Below, piece after piece: positions 10,664 through 23,201 of a stretch of 64,000 bases of DNA. The notes under the pieces are model-generated. The model saw nothing but the letters and a program-made list of their open reading frames with translations, ran no database searches and was not told the DNA's origin. Origin of the DNA: Grammothele lineata (Eukaryota > Basidiomycota > Agaricomycetes > Polyporales > Polyporaceae); assembly GCA_002150815.3 (NCBI GenBank), contig NDFF03000002.1:62001-126000 (forward strand). The letters are read 5' to 3'. Position 1 is the stretch's first letter, and the number at the start of each line of letters is the position of its first letter. A program made the translations under genes and the position numbers.

Positions 10664-13151
10664 ATGGGCGCGCAGTCCAGCAGACCAACGCTCCGACCTC
10701 TTCGCAATAAAGGATCCTCGAAGCGGCTAGGCGAAGAGGGAAGCGGAGACAGCGTTCGAAATCAGCCGGAGAAGGCCTCGGGCGCGCGCGGGGAGGCTGC
10801 AGGGACGACATGGACAGCCTCGTCGTCATCGGGGGCGAGGAGCGAGGGGGCAGAGCAGGTGCAGGTGCAGGCCGCACCGGTGCGGGTGCTGGCGGTGGCA
10901 GGGGCGGGGACGCGGGCGGGGGCGGCTGGAAGGAGCGAGCCGGGCGGCGGGGGCAAGGCCGGAAACGGCAGGGCCCCGGCGGGCGGCGGAGATGGAGATC
11001 TGGTGAGTGGCGATCAAGTGCTAGAGAGAACTAATTATAAGTAACAGCCACAACCCCGCTGCTTGCTCTCTCCCCTCGCCTCCTCGTCCCATCCGCCTCC
11101 ATCGCCCTCCCTGCGACCCCGCGCACCCAGCAGCCCCAGCAGCATCCACCGAAAGTCGTCATGGCCCCCGCGACGGTCCCCTGCCAGGTGAGCGCGTCTC
11201 CGTGCCAGCGACTGCGCCCCGGCGGCTGATACAGCCCGCGCGCGACGACGACAGTATCGTACGGGCAAGACCCTCGGCAGCGGGACGTACGCCATCGTGA
11301 AGGAGGCCGTACACATCAAGACCGGCAAGTACTATGCCTGCAAGGTCATCAACAAGAAGCTCATGGAGGGCCGTGAATACATGGTGCGTCTCCGTCCCCT
11401 GACTTCGCCCCGGCTTGTCGCCCCTCCACCCCCCGAGATCCTGCGATCGGGCCCATTCTTCGCCGTGCAATGTCGGGCGCAAGGTCTCATTCTTCTTCCG
11501 CCCTCGTGCGCGCAGGTCCGCAACGAGATTGCCGTCCTCAAGAAAGTGTCGAAGGGCTACCGCAACATCGTCACTCTCCACGACTACTTCGAGGTCCGTC
11601 GTCATGTTATCGTGATCGCGCCCGCGCATGCGCCCGCTCACCGCTGCCGTCGCTAGACTGCGCACAACCTCTACCTCTGCTTCGACCTTTGTACCGGCGG
11701 TGAGCTCTTTGATCGCATATGCGCCAAGGGCAACTACTACGAGGAGTGAGTACTGCACCCGCTCTATTTCCTGCGTCTCCCGCTCACATGAAGCGCTCGC
11801 GCGGCCCAGAGACGCCGCCTCGCTCGTCCGCACCATCATGGGCGCGGTCAAGTACATTCACGAGTGCGGCATCGTGCACCGAGGTCCGTGCCCCTCCCCG
11901 TTCGCGGCCGCAGATCGTCCCCGTTTAATCTCACGTCGCTCGCGTATCTCAGATCTCAAGCCCGAGAACCTGCTCTTCCGCACGAAGGACGAGGATGCTG
12001 ACATCATGATCGCGGACTTTGGCCTGAGTCGCGTGATGGACGACGAGAAGTTCCACTTGCTCACGGAGATTTGCGGTACGCCTGGGGTGCGTCATAGCAA
12101 TCGCTCTTTTGGTTGCTCTCCGACTGACCGCGTCGCAGTACATGGCGCCTGAGATCTTCAAGAAAAGTACGTAACACTATTAACGAGGAGTGAAGTTGTT
12201 CTAAATTTGGCTGGGTTTTCCAGCGGGTCACGGCAAGCCAGTCGATGTCTGGGCCATGGGTGTCATCACCTACTTCTTGCTATGTGGTATGTTGTCCTTC
12301 CACTGTGGATCCATCACGAGTTTATTGGATATCAGGATACACACCCTTTGACCGCGATACCCAGCAACAGGAGATGGAGGCTATCATCGCCGGTGACTAC
12401 CGCTTTGAGCCAGGTTCGTTCTTGATTTACCCACCCAAGAGACAACTCGCTCAGTCTTATTTCTGCGACAGAGGAGTACTGGGCGAACGTGTCCGAGACC
12501 GCGAAGAGCTTCGTGCGGGAGTGCCTGACGATCGACCCGACGTCACGGCCGACGGCGGCCGAGGCGCTGCAGCACAAGTGGCTCGCGTCCGAACAGCCGT
12601 ACTTCGTGCCCGACCCCGAGAGCCCGAGCGGCCGCCCGACGAACCTCTTGCCGCACATCCAGAAGGCGTTCGATGCGAAGAAGACGTGTACGTGCCTGCT
12701 TTTCCTTTGCTTTGCTTTGGCCCGCGTGGTGTGAAGGGTAGGATACGATGCTGACAACGCTGTGGGGCGTGTAGTCCGCAAGGCCGTGTTCTCGATGATC
12801 GCGACGAAGCGCATGTCCACCCTCGCGGGCCTCTCGCCCACTGCGCAGACGCTGGGCCAGAACATCCAGCAGTTCAAGGAGGAGTCCGAGAAGGAGCACA
12901 TGGACGAGGTGCGTTGCCCTTCCCTTCCCCCTTCCCCTTCCCCCCTTCTCTTCCTTCTTTCTCTTCTCTCCTTCTCCTCCTTTGAAGTATTGGCAGACGC
13001 TGACGAGAGCTGGTAGGACCGGAACGTGATGCACTACGACGGGAGCTCGGAGGACTCGAGCGAGGACCTGAAGCAGCAGGACGACGTGTCGAAAGAGGAG
13101 GCGGAGGGGCATACCCCGCTCGTCAAGCGCTTGGAGAAGCTCGCCGTATGA
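10664..13151 (+). CDS. Ca2+/calmodulin-dependent protein kinase type I-like
   Basis: Ser/Thr kinase of the CaMK group. Exons keeping frame throughout: 10664-11002, 11131-11187, 11255-11383, 11516-11593, 11657-11745, 11810-11883, 11953-12086, 12139-12166, 12224-12286, 12336-12413, 12472-12687, 12775-12908, 13017-13151; 517 residues. Kinase motifs in order: GSGTYAIV (P-loop), VAI-type Lys in [37 protein letters not shown], and a hydrophobic or basic segment [14 protein letters not shown] after the kinase domain that fits a calmodulin-binding or autoinhibitory helix. The start is the open question. The kinase could begin at 11161 (MAPATVPCQ, 394 residues). However, the upstream exon 10664-11002, starting MGAQSSRP, splices in phase to 11131 and reads through to that ATG without a stop. 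MGxxxS is a good N-myristoylation signal. An N-myristoylated CaMK (CoPK12) is, as I recall, described in Coprinopsis. The acidic C-terminus ends KRLEKLAV. Confidence 0.85.
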
Positions 13152-14220
13152 GCGTTCCTTTCCGCCGCCGCCGCCGTGCGTGATGTGGTTTAGGGGTGGG
13201 TCGGTGCAGATTTAAAGACGGGCGAGGGTCGTGGACCTCAGCCTTGGGAGGAGAGATGGGTGGTGGTAATGCTGCTTGTGAGTAGTGCGAATGCGACACT
13301 GGGGCGGGCGGGAAGTCTGCGAGTGTCGAGCATACCGTCGAGTTTTGTGTACAGCTACTACGTACGTGCGTCCGCTGCATCTGCATCTGCATCTGAATCT
13401 GTATGATCATGGACCGTTTGAAGTAATTAGCATTGGCTTTCGTGCACGTCTCAAGAGAGGGGGTTTCGTGCTTGCATTCCTCGCAGGCGACGTGCGTTTC
13501 CGTCAATTCCTCCCCAAGCGGGATCGCTCGGGCCGGGTGCGCGCCGAGTGTGAACGTCGTCCCCGCTTCGAGGCGGAGTGCGTTGGTTCGACCCCCGATC
13601 TTGGCAAACTTCGCGAGCTTCGTCCTCCCACTTACGTCTGCAGCTTTGGCTTCCGCACCGTTCCGCACAGCCTGTTAAGTCCCTGTGTCTCGCTCTTCTA
13701 TTCCTCATGCTTACCTGACGTCGCCCAAGGTGGCGGGGATGCTCTCGTTGTCGGGACGGTTCTGGTAGGTATTCCATCTTCAGTATTCCGTTGCGTCAAA
13801 AACGGTCAGCGAAGCCATGAGGGCCTTTGCGTCAGGTGAGTCCCGAGGAGATTTTACTACCACGGACGCTGATGCTCAATTGCAGCACACAGCACGTTCT
13901 TATCCAAGATCGTCCAGTCTGCCTTGTGTATACTTGGCGCTTTGACATCGAAGACGTGTCACAGACAGTATCTTCTGATGCTGTCTCACCGGAGATCCGT
14001 CTTTGGAGCGAAGGCTTACGCATGATTGGCAACTCTGAGATCGGAGGATCCCACGTCGGACGGCGAGTGCTCTTCTATTTTCTCCCATCTATCTGCGAAT
14101 ACTGTCATGCGGCCTCAAACGGAGCATTTGTTTATTCTCGACTTCGTGCATCATTCCGACGGTAGTATTTATACCTGGTCCTAAGAATGTCTCGACTGTC
14201 TAAACGCCTTTCCTTCCAGC
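13152..14220. other. intergenic; short hexanucleotide repeat
   Basis: Holds the 3' flank of the kinase gene and a CTGCAT microsatellite at 13375-13398 (four units, the last imperfect). A TATTTATA-like element near 14166-14173 could serve the next gene. Frames in 13285-14165 show no domain or splice support. Confidence 0.45.
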
Positions 14221-15934
14221 ATGGATTCTCAGGCCATTGACACGTCAGGAATCATTTCTCGATGGAACAGTGGGTCAGTCCGTGAAAGCTCATTGGAAGC
14301 AGCACAAAGTTGAAACCCATTTCTCTATCTGCAATCTTGCCAAGCGTCGTGGTGCAATACTGCAATGTCGCGGCGCTAGGTGAGTGCTGCACTTGCATGT
14401 TGACTCCAAACAATGCTCATGCAAACAACTAGCTCTCGTTGGCTATGACTACATCCTCACCTTCGAAGTCGAACTCAAACATTTCTGGGCGACCAGGTTC
14501 ACAGGCGCATTCGTCCTGTTCTTTGTGAACAGATATCTCAACCTGCTTTATCGTTCTTATACCGTATTCTGCAACCTATCGCCCCAGTCAATAGGAGAGA
14601 AAGTGTGTCGTCGTCTCTGCCAAGCATGTCGCTGTTTAGAACTAACTATATCTCAGGGGTGAGCTCGTGCGTGTCTTCATACATGTTTACTATTCAAACG
14701 GGAAAGCATGCAGAGCCTTGTATATTACACTCGTCCAGGGATATACGCAAGTATCGCAGTTTGTTGCATGGGCGAGTGAGTACTAGTCTTGTATCTCTCG
14801 TTCCGTACCCCTGAGTCTGACGTGTTGCTTCGCAGCCTTCTCAGGAATGCGAACTTTCGCACTCAGTCGGAGTCGGTTACTCGCCTTGTTTGCTTTCGCC
14901 CTCTCACTTGTGCCTTTTGGAGTGAACGTGGTACGTCGTGATTTGGTCCCTCAGGTAGTCCCCTGACATGTACAGAAAACGCACATTCAGTACAGTGTTG
15001 CTACCATCAGCGTTGTGGACCTCCCCGTCTTTGGATGGTCGACTTTTACCACCTCCCAAGTGAATCCTAGTCTGTCAGCATTACTTTTCTTTCACTGTAA
15101 TGTATGCTAATTCCACATACCTACTTTAGGTGTCAGTGCGGTGACAGTCCTGGTATACCATTGCTCCGAAAGACGAGACTCACATTGTTCTCAGTAACGT
15201 CTTTGTCTAGATCTACTCTTATGTTGGCGGATGGTACCGTATTCTGCACTACATGGTACAAGCTACTCCAAGGAAGGTCTGGGATTCTTGGTACGAACAC
15301 TCTCTCGAAGATTCTCTTGCTCGATGGTAAGTTTCCTGTTCGCTGTTCGCTGTGGGTGTACGACGCTCACGCTGCCGCACATTTTGGCCCGTGTAGGAGC
15401 GACCTATTTTGTGTACGCACTCCTACAAACCTCTTATACGTAGTTCGATGAGTCTGATGGGACTCGTGGTTATGCTCCCATTTTGTCTCAAGTGCCCTTC
15501 TTGCTTTGAATGCGCTACACCTTTCACTCTCCTTGCTCTCTGAGGTACTATGCGACGTTCTGACATATATCGTCACGCCAACTGACTCAGTTATTCAGGC
15601 AGGCTTTGATGGAGGCAGCTCTAGCATCGTGACTTCCTTCAGTGATCCGTACGTATCCAAATTCCACCGATCCGCTACGGTATTGTAACGTTTGGGAGCT
15701 AATGAGATATACACCGTTGCTCTTGATAGATTGACCTCCCTGCTCATCTCGCGTTTCTTGCTCGACCTTCAAGCTGCGAACAGAGCAACCGCTCATATGT
15801 CATCGACATCAGAAGGAAGTGATGAATCAATCGTGTTCCAGAGGGTCGTAGGCTCACTCGGCGCGTCGATTGATACTGAGCAGGTTCTTTTCGGGGAAGC
15901 ACCTAGCTCTGACGATGATGTATTGTTTGATTAG
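14221..15934 (+). CDS. DUF6533 family multi-span membrane protein, copy 1
   Basis: Fungal seven-helix membrane protein with the N-terminal DUF6533 domain; function unknown. Roughly eleven exons. Recognisable blocks in order: MDSQAIDTSGIISRW (14221), VVVQYCNVAAL (about 14355-14378), the DUF6533 core LVGYDYILTFEVELKHFW followed by FTGAFVLFFVNRYLNLLY (about 14432-14602), CRALYITLVQGYTQ with VSQFVAWA (about 14710-14772), FSGMRTFALSRSRLLALF (about 14840-14930), a luminal loop YSVATISVVDLPVFGWST, then STLMLADGTVFCTTWYKLL, LNALHLSLSLLS, SIVTSFSDP, and the last exon with LISRFLLDLQAANRA and the family tail IVFQRVVGSLGAS. Exon borders in the middle were not all resolved. Same plan as copies at 18858 and 40714, so a tandem family. 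No stop inside any recognised block. Confidence 0.75.
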
Positions 15935-16038
15935 GGGTCTGCAAGTGTTTCCTTACAGATAGAAGAGGCCGGGACCGAGAGCGATGCATCATAGAACTGT
16001 CCTTACGAGGGACGAGATGGCGAATGATGTTAGGCCCT

Positions 16039-18006
16039 TTACTTCCCGACCACGTCCCTTAGCTGCGTCCGCGGCACCGCGTCGGGGTACGCCTTCATCC
16101 TGAGCCGATGCAGCGTCGCCTGCTCGAACGCGTACGCCATCCGGATCAATTCGAACTCGCTCCACGCCGTCCCGACGAACGCGAGCCCGAAGGGCATGTT
16201 CGGGCCCGAAGTACGCGTCGGCGTCGCGGGTGCGAGGGGCGCATCGGCGGGGAGGAAGCCGAGCGGGACTGAAGGCACGGCCGAGGCGTTTTGTCAGCAC
16301 GGTGTAACGCGCAGTCTGGGAAATACAAGGAAGGGAATGGAACGAGACACACCGGTGACAATGGGGTAGCCGACGATGGCCGGCGGGTCGTACGCGGTGG
16401 TGGCGGGCGCGATGAGTGCGTCAAGGGAGTAAAGCGAGAGCGCGGCATCGATGCCGCGCGCGCCGCCGAGCTCACGGTTGTGTACAAGTGCGGCGAAGTA
16501 GGCGGCGTCTTTCGTAGTGTTTTGCGAGGCAAGGAACCTGTGTGGAACTGGAGGTTAGTGCACCCAAACGAGGCTTGAGAGCAGCAGCGTACTCGGATTG
16601 AGATGTCCAGTAAGGAGGGATGAGCTCCTCATCGGCGTGCGCGTCGTTGAACGCGATCAGGTCTGCGAGCGTGCGCACGCCTGTCGGGACGTCCAGCAGC
16701 TCCGCCATGTATGTCGCGACTTCTTCCTTGAAGTCTGTGCGCATCACGATCGTCTCGTTCTGCGACGCGCGCAGCTCCTCTGTGTCTGGGAGGTCCGCGG
16801 GGTCGACAATCGTCGCGCCCTGTGCGCGAAACACGGCAAGCGACGCGTTAAGAGCCGCGACGATCGCGTCGTCGACCTCGCCGTTGGAGAACAGTGCACG
16901 TGGTACGCCGAGTCGGACGCCTTGCAGTCCGCTGGGGTCGAGTGCGCGCGTATAGTCTGGCAGGGATTGGGGTTGCGAGAGAGTGGCGTTGTCGCGCGGG
17001 TCGCGCTCTGCGATCGCGTTCAGGAGGAGGGCGGCGTCTGCAACGGATCGTGCCATGGGACCTACGGTATCTTGGTGGGATGAGATGGGGATCACTACGC
17101 ATGGACGGGCGAGTGAGATCCAAAGTCGGGGGGAGGGGACAGTGCGACGTACCGCCCGCGCGAGATGTGAGCCCAACCGTGGGCTTAATGCCCACGATAT
17201 TGTTGTGATTGCATGGATAGACAATCGATCCAGTCGTCTCCGTGCCCAGCGCCGCCGCACAAAGCCCAATTGCAGTGGCGACCGCGCTGCCCGAGCTCGA
17301 ACCCGACGGGTCGCCAAGTGGAACGTACGGGCTTGTGCCCTGTCCAGCGCGCGCACAGAACCCAGGCGGGAGCTCGCCTCGGAAGTGCGCCCACTCGGAA
17401 AGGCTCGCCTTCCCAAGGGTAATTGCTCCGGCCTCGCGCAGCAGGAGTGCGACGTGTGCGTCGCGCGGGACGATGGACTTGATGAGCGCAAGCGAGCCTG
17501 CTGTCGTGTTCATGCCTACGAGGACATCAGAAAGCGAATAGAGAGGGGGAGGATGCAAGCGCACCCTCGCTTGCGACCGTTGCGATATTGTCCTTCAGGA
17601 GGATCGGGATGCCGTGCAGAGGACCCCGCGCCCCGGAGACCTTCCGCTCAAGGTCGAGTGCTCGCGCTTGCTCAATCGCGCTTGGGTTCGTCTCTATGAC
17701 TGCCCGCAAGACGGGACCCCTGAAGTTGACCTCCTCGATCCTCGCGAAATAGGCCTGTCGAATATGTCAGTACACTTCTGTGGTCGGGGCATTCATCCTT
17801 CTTACCTCGACAAGATCAACGCTAGTAAATTGACCCCGCGCAAGACCACCTTGTAGCTCCGCGATCGGAGCTTCATACAGGTCAGGGAATGAAAGGGAGT
17901 GGTCCAGCATCGTCGGTCTTTGTTCATGAGTGATAACACAGGGCTCGAGAATGGCAAGAACGGAGAAGACAGAGAGCGCGCCCCGGCTCGCAAGCCCCAT
18001 CCGCAT
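16039..18006 (-). CDS. amidase signature enzyme, probably secreted
   Basis: Hydrolyses amide bonds through a Ser-cisSer-Lys triad. Six exons, 17806-18006, 17565-17754, 17153-17515, 16593-17094, 16353-16537 and 16039-16268, all phases consistent, give 489 residues. Visible motifs: the Lys in HGIPILLKDNIAT, the Gly/Ser-rich signature GDPSGSSSGSAVATA, the nucleophile region GTETTGSIVYP, then VGPMARSVADAA and ALIAPATT. The N-terminus starting at 18006 has a hydrophobic stretch, GALSVFSVLAILEPCV, that could be a signal peptide; a start at 17904 (MLDHSLSF) would remove it and make the protein cytosolic. Length is normal for fungal amidases. It lies convergent with DUF6533 copy 1 (105 nt between stops) inside that gene cluster, with no obvious functional link. 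Natural amide substrate unknown. Confidence 0.88.
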
Positions 18007-18857
18007 ACTACCAATGTCTGGTGGCCGAGGGACGAGAATATCGCCGCACCGGCCATAAAGAGCGTGTGGGATATTGAGACCTTAGAGCCGTCGGGGCCAG
18101 GCCGCCCCGGTTAGTGGCGCTATGGTTGAGAACGCGCGCTGATTAGTCAGCGTCTTGCCTCACGAATGCAGCAGTTTTTCAGCAGACGCAGCTCGAGTTA
18201 ACGTTGAACTTCAGAACGACAGAGAGTGAGAAATGAGGCTGAGCAGCGAGCACAGGTGAGTATAAAGGGCCGGTGGCCGGCCATCCGGCGAGGCTTTGGC
18301 AGTGAAGTTGCTGAGGCCGTGGCAGAACCCGGAGACGCGCTGCGCCACCCGGCCCGAATGGGTCCTGGGCGCTCCGGCCAGCACATCTGAAGCATCGACT
18401 CGGACTCATGCAGTTCGGGCTTGCCTCAGCCTGCCACATTCCGGCATATGCCCATTCCTTGAAACCTGATATTTGGGAGGTATCACCCACACTTGCGCGC
18501 TGTTCTGGTATGAAGTTTATTCTGATGCATTTTTATGGCACTCAACATGCCTTTCAGCGTCCACCGAGTCGCTCCTCTGCACCCAGAGGCGATGGATAGA
18601 AGGAAATTTACGTCCGACGTGTACAGATTGAGCGAGTCCACAGAAGCCTCCAGATATGCTGGTGGGTATGTTGATTTCTTATTTGGATGACAGGAGCTCG
18701 GTATGAGTCTTCTGTACGCGATCCCCGTTATAGCACCGGTTGACTTGGAATCCTAGAAGTTCGAACTTACAGCGCCGGGCGTTAGGCTGTGGTACTTAAT
18801 TCCACGAAGTTACGTTTGGGATGTTCACAGCTACCAGTTCACTCTTGACGCAACTCC
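18007..18857. other. intergenic between divergent amidase and DUF6533 copy 2
   Basis: Shared upstream region of two divergent genes. No further coding signal. No convincing TATA box for either gene was identified. Confidence 0.4.
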
Positions 18858-20626
18858 ATGGCGGATCCAGCCTACATTTCGTCGCTGATAGTGGATCTCA
18901 ATGGCCAGTAAGTCTCCTTGTTGCTGCGATCATGTGCCGCCCATCCCCAAAATTTCGCTGATCCGTTGTTTGTTTCAAGACTTCCGATTGCGTATTCAGA
19001 CATTGCAATGGCTGGCAAGTGATCGGGAGTGTGTCTCATTAGCGCTCTGTTGACCTGAGCTCTACGCCTAGCGCTCGTGATTCACGAGCATTTAATCACG
19101 TTTGACATCGAAGTGAAGTACTTCTGGTCGACGAAGATCTCCGGAGCAGTTATCATCTTCTTTGCCAATCGGTACCTCAATCTTCTCGCTAACAGCGCTT
19201 TCGTAATCGTCCAAGCCCTCCTTTCACCTGGTGCCAAGGTTCGTCGTTCTCCGAACCAGTGTATCACTGCTGCTCACTGTTTCATCGTAGGGGTAAGTAC
19301 TATCTAGCATGATACGGGCATATATTCACATCAAATGTTGATATCTCAGTCTTCTCAATTTGACGCACGCGCAGAACACCGCTGTTCTGTCGATGTTTTT
19401 GATATGGGCGGGTGGGTACTCTCGTGCGACAATCTAGCTTTATAGCCTCGCCGCTGATTATTCTCCTATAGTATTCTCCGCCATGAGAACCTTCGCCATC
19501 AGCCGGAGCAGAGGACTCGCCTTATCGGTTTTGATCCTCTCGCTCGTCTCATTCGGAGTGAATGTGGTAAAATCCAGCGTGTTCTTTGAACCTGTCCTGT
19601 ATATGTAGTGTCTGATGATCAACGTCAGTACGGCGACGCAACTCTCTACATTGTCGACATACCCATCTTGGGGTGGTCGACGGCCTCCGATGTGTCGCCT
19701 ACGGCTGCGAGGCTGTGAGTTCTCTAATTATACCACTATGTGTTGAATACTCACAGGCCGTGTGCAGGTGTGAGTGTCCTATGTCACTATAGAGATGTAC
19801 CGGTGTACCGGGAGTCTTACACCCTCTTGGCAGTCACCGTATTCTCTAGATCGACCTTGATACTTGCAGATGCTATTGTTATCTCCGTGACGTGGTACAA
19901 ACTTCGCATGACGAGCGGCGTGCTCGGTAAGAACACGTTATCGAACATTCTCTTGGTTGATGGTAAGATGTGCAAGCACGTCCATAGTTGGCTTATGATA
20001 CTCATTCTTCACTTGGAACGTTCAGGCTCAATCTACTTCATGTACGTCTCCTTCGCTGATACGTCTATTGCGTCTGATGTTTTTCTTCCTTTGAAAATGA
20101 AGCGTTCTACTGACACTGAACGCGCTGCATCTCACCCTCACACTTCTCTCGGAGGTAGGGGTGCGATATACAGTTCGTTCTAGTCCTCACTGATTTCATT
20201 GCTCAGGCAGGGAGCGTGGGTGATAACTCTAGTATCATCACCACATTCACGGATCCGTACGTCATCGCTTCCCGCTTCCTTTTGCCACTTTCAGCCGATT
20301 AGGAGCCTGACTGCGATATTCCCAACTTTACATGCAGCTTAACGTCCATCCTCATCTCACGGTTCATGCTCGATCTCCAAGCCGCCAACAGGGCGTCTGC
20401 GCACGTGTCCTCAGATGGCGGCGCTGTCGAGTCAATCGTGTTTCAACGGATTGTGGGTTCTCTCGGCGCGTCGATCTCCCCCGAGCAGTTCTCTGGCCCG
20501 TCCCTCCACGAGCTTGGCGATGACTTGAAGGATGACGCTTTCTCTCAAAGGGACGCTGATGATATTCCTGCGCAAGCGACCCTCGGGGCGGCGTGCGATG
20601 AATCGCAGCCCGCGGAAGGATGCTGA
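18858..20626 (+). CDS. DUF6533 family multi-span membrane protein, copy 2
   Basis: Same exon plan as copy 1. First exons: 18858-18907 (MADPAYISSLIVDLNG), 18980 to about 19016 (LPIAYSDIAMA), then the DUF6533 core from about 19073 (LVIHEHLITFDIEVKYFW, then ISGAVIIFFANRYLNLL). The second intron opens with GCAAGT and closes with CTAG, a GC-AG intron. Later blocks: FSAMRTFAISRSRGLALS, YGDATLYIVDIPILGWST, STLILADAIVISVTWYKL, GVLGKNTLSNILLVDG, SSIITTFTDP, and the last exon with LISRFMLDLQAANRA and the tail ESIVFQRIVGSLGAS ending at 20626. Predicted to have seven membrane helices with a cytosolic C-terminal tail. Function unknown; no G-protein-coupling evidence from sequence alone. Confidence 0.75.
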
Positions 20627-21067
20627 GCAGTGCGGTGTCAGGGTAAAAATGACCCATTGTTGTACCACACGTCGAACTTGCATGCAAATTGAGAATAATC
20701 TGCACTGCGACAGCACGTATGCCACCGTCATCATCCCACAGAGCGCCCCCTGGCCCAGGGCCGCAAATCGGCGCCGTCGGAGACGTATCGACCACGACTA
20801 TACGACCTGGCGGGCCTCCGCGCTCCGGTCCTGAGACCTTGGCACTAGCGGCCTGCCTGTCAACCTTCTCTGGGCGTTCTGGCAGGTTGGCAGTGAACGC
20901 CAACCTGACGCCGCGCGGTCCTTTCGCTATCCCGAGTCTCGAAACCTGCAGGGCTATGAAGACAGTTTCAACTTTCTAGGCTATGTCTTTCCCCATAACG
21001 TTCTCCCCCGCGACCTCTCCTTTCTGTCCTCTGATAATAGTCTGACGATCTTGCTCATGTCCCTTTA
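20627..21067. other. intergenic, no gene supported
   Basis: Spacer between the complete copy 2 gene and the stray last exon downstream. No coding signal seen. Confidence 0.4.
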
Positions 21068-21225
21068 GCATCACTTCCGTGCTCATGTCGCGCTTCTTGC
21101 TCGATCTCCAAGCAGCCAACGGGGCGTCTGTGCACATGTCTTCCGAGGGTGGGGATATGGAATCGATCGTATTCCAAAGGGTTGTGGGCTCCCTCAGCAC
21201 GTCCATCCACCGGGGAATGTTCCCG
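21068..21225 (+). pseudogene. isolated last exon of a DUF6533 gene
   Basis: Encodes TSVLMSRFLLDLQAANGA, then MSSEGGDMESIVFQRVVGSL, which is the terminal exon of this family, closest in wording to copy 2, 730 nt upstream. An acceptor-like TAG precedes it, but no matching upstream exons are present between 20627 and 21067. The family motif is altered (SLSTS instead of SLGAS) and the reading frame continues into unrelated sequence. It may be a duplicated gene remnant, or an alternative last exon of copy 2; RNA data would decide. Confidence 0.6.
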
Positions 21226-23201
21226 CATCCGACTCTGACAACCCTGGAGATGATCGTAGTAATGACAGTGGCCACTCCGGGGAGAATATCGCCCCGGCGA
21301 CGCGAGCTATTCCCAGAGGGGCCGAGGGGGAGCGGGGTTCGTAGAGAGGTGCTGATGACGCGGACTAATAGCACTCGAACGTTTCTGTGTATCTTGAATG
21401 GGCTGAACATTCGCACCATGGGCGAGATTGATCATTGCTGTGACTTCGCAAATAGCGCTCATATGGCCTCAGGAAACCGACCCAGTGTTCGCATCATCAT
21501 GACTGAGACGAGTAAAGGGGTCACCAACGTCGATACGCCGCCCGTACGAGATTGTGTCGTCATACATACCCAAGAGACGACAACTCGAGCATCTCCAATC
21601 AATGATATGTGGTTCGCGATGGCGTTATGGATACCGCTATGATACGAGAGTGTATGCTTACCTATCTGCCAGTGGCGCCAAAGCTAGTTTGCCGAGAGAA
21701 GCAGAAGACCTGCACTCATGATGTTCGATAGCATGGGCTTACTAGAGAGTAGACGGCTTGTAAGCAGGATGCCGTAGAGCATCGGAAGGAACGGCTTCTC
21801 AAGCGACCGTTCTGTGCAACTGTGATTAGTCCACAGTAGACGCCTCTAACGGGATTCCGTACGCACAAAGAGTGGTTGAGAATGGTGATTTCCGGCCCTG
21901 GAAGAGCAGTTTCTCGGACGACCGTGGCCGGTCAATGTTAGAATAGCCGAGTCGCTCTTTCCAATGACACAAACTGAGTCTAGTTTCGCCCCTTCTTGAA
22001 TCTGTGAGATCCCGACGACTTGCTGACACAATTGTGGGAGCCCGCAGTATCTCGGCTCATAGCGATGAAACACTCCGTCGTGAGGTTTACAGCATGAGCC
22101 GTAGTGGTAGCTAGTAGTAGATTCAACCAGAGGACGAACGTGACGGTCGAAGCGGCAAGTTAGCGCGCTGCTCAAGCCGGCCGGCAGCTGAGTCTGAAAA
22201 AAAATGTAATACCCATCAATGCTGCCAGACTGGGAACGAGCCTGGCAGGGACACACCCTTGCCTCTTGATCGTCGTGTCCTCTTCGCCCCTTTTCCTCGA
22301 AGGACCGTGCCAGGATCAATATTACGCTCACGCGATGCACTGTGCCCCTACGATCGTGGCTAGTGAACCTACTCACGGGATGTCGTAAAGATTACCGCTC
22401 AACTTGAAGGACTGCGCGAGGTGGGCCCAGTGCGCTGCCCCTCGGGGTCTCTGTTCTCTGGACGACTATCTCCAGTGTGAAGATGTCGCGCGAGGTCTCT
22501 AATATTCTCAGGATGTCGATGACGAGGCTGAGTACGCAGCAGGTGCGCAGACACGGCTCTCATTACTTTGCAAATGATTTTGATGGGTGGTCTCAAGCGC
22601 TCAGCTATGGCACCGCCATTTTCGAGCAACGTGAATCCAGCGATCTTCGCGTGGCTGTGAGATACCAACCATTACCTCATGGATTCAAGGAGCTAAGCGA
22701 GGGATGTCTTCTTTCTGGCCAGCGGTGCGTTTTGTCCCGCACGAAACCCGCAGCTTATCCTCTCATCCCGTTATTGCTGACGTTTCTTTCCGATTCAGGC
22801 TGCCTGTCGGTGTCTCAACAATCATGTTGTATATCCCGTCAAGCGGGCGACATACGTCAGCCTGGCATTCGGCATCACAGCTCATAATCATGAGTGATGC
22901 TTAGCTTCGCATGCAAGCTGTGCATCCGATCGGACACGAAGGCGACTTACCCTCGATGCGCCTTAGCCCTGGACGTGGCGAGATGTGAGTCTAAGGCGTC
23001 TTGATACTGCATCTTACCCTACTGCTTACAACCCGCAGTCGCTGCCGCTCCTTGATGTCGTGTACATCAAGAGAAGCGGTGTTTCTTCACGTTTGGTGTG
23101 GTAAAGATGGTGCCTCGGTAACACGGCGAAAGATCTTAAGTGGTGCTAGGCAGCCTGAGTCCTAATCTCATACTCACTCGCCTCACATCGCATACTCCTT
23201 A
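21226..23201. other. intergenic, nothing recognised
   Basis: About 2 kb without a supported gene. Open frames at 21846-22376 (-) and 22477-22887 (+) lack domains, membrane segments or splice-supported extensions. Confidence 0.4.

Noticed and set aside
10664..13151. Kinase start only at 11161
   Set aside because: Kept as an alternative, not the main call, because the upstream exon splices in phase without stops and has a TATA box and a myristoylation signal.
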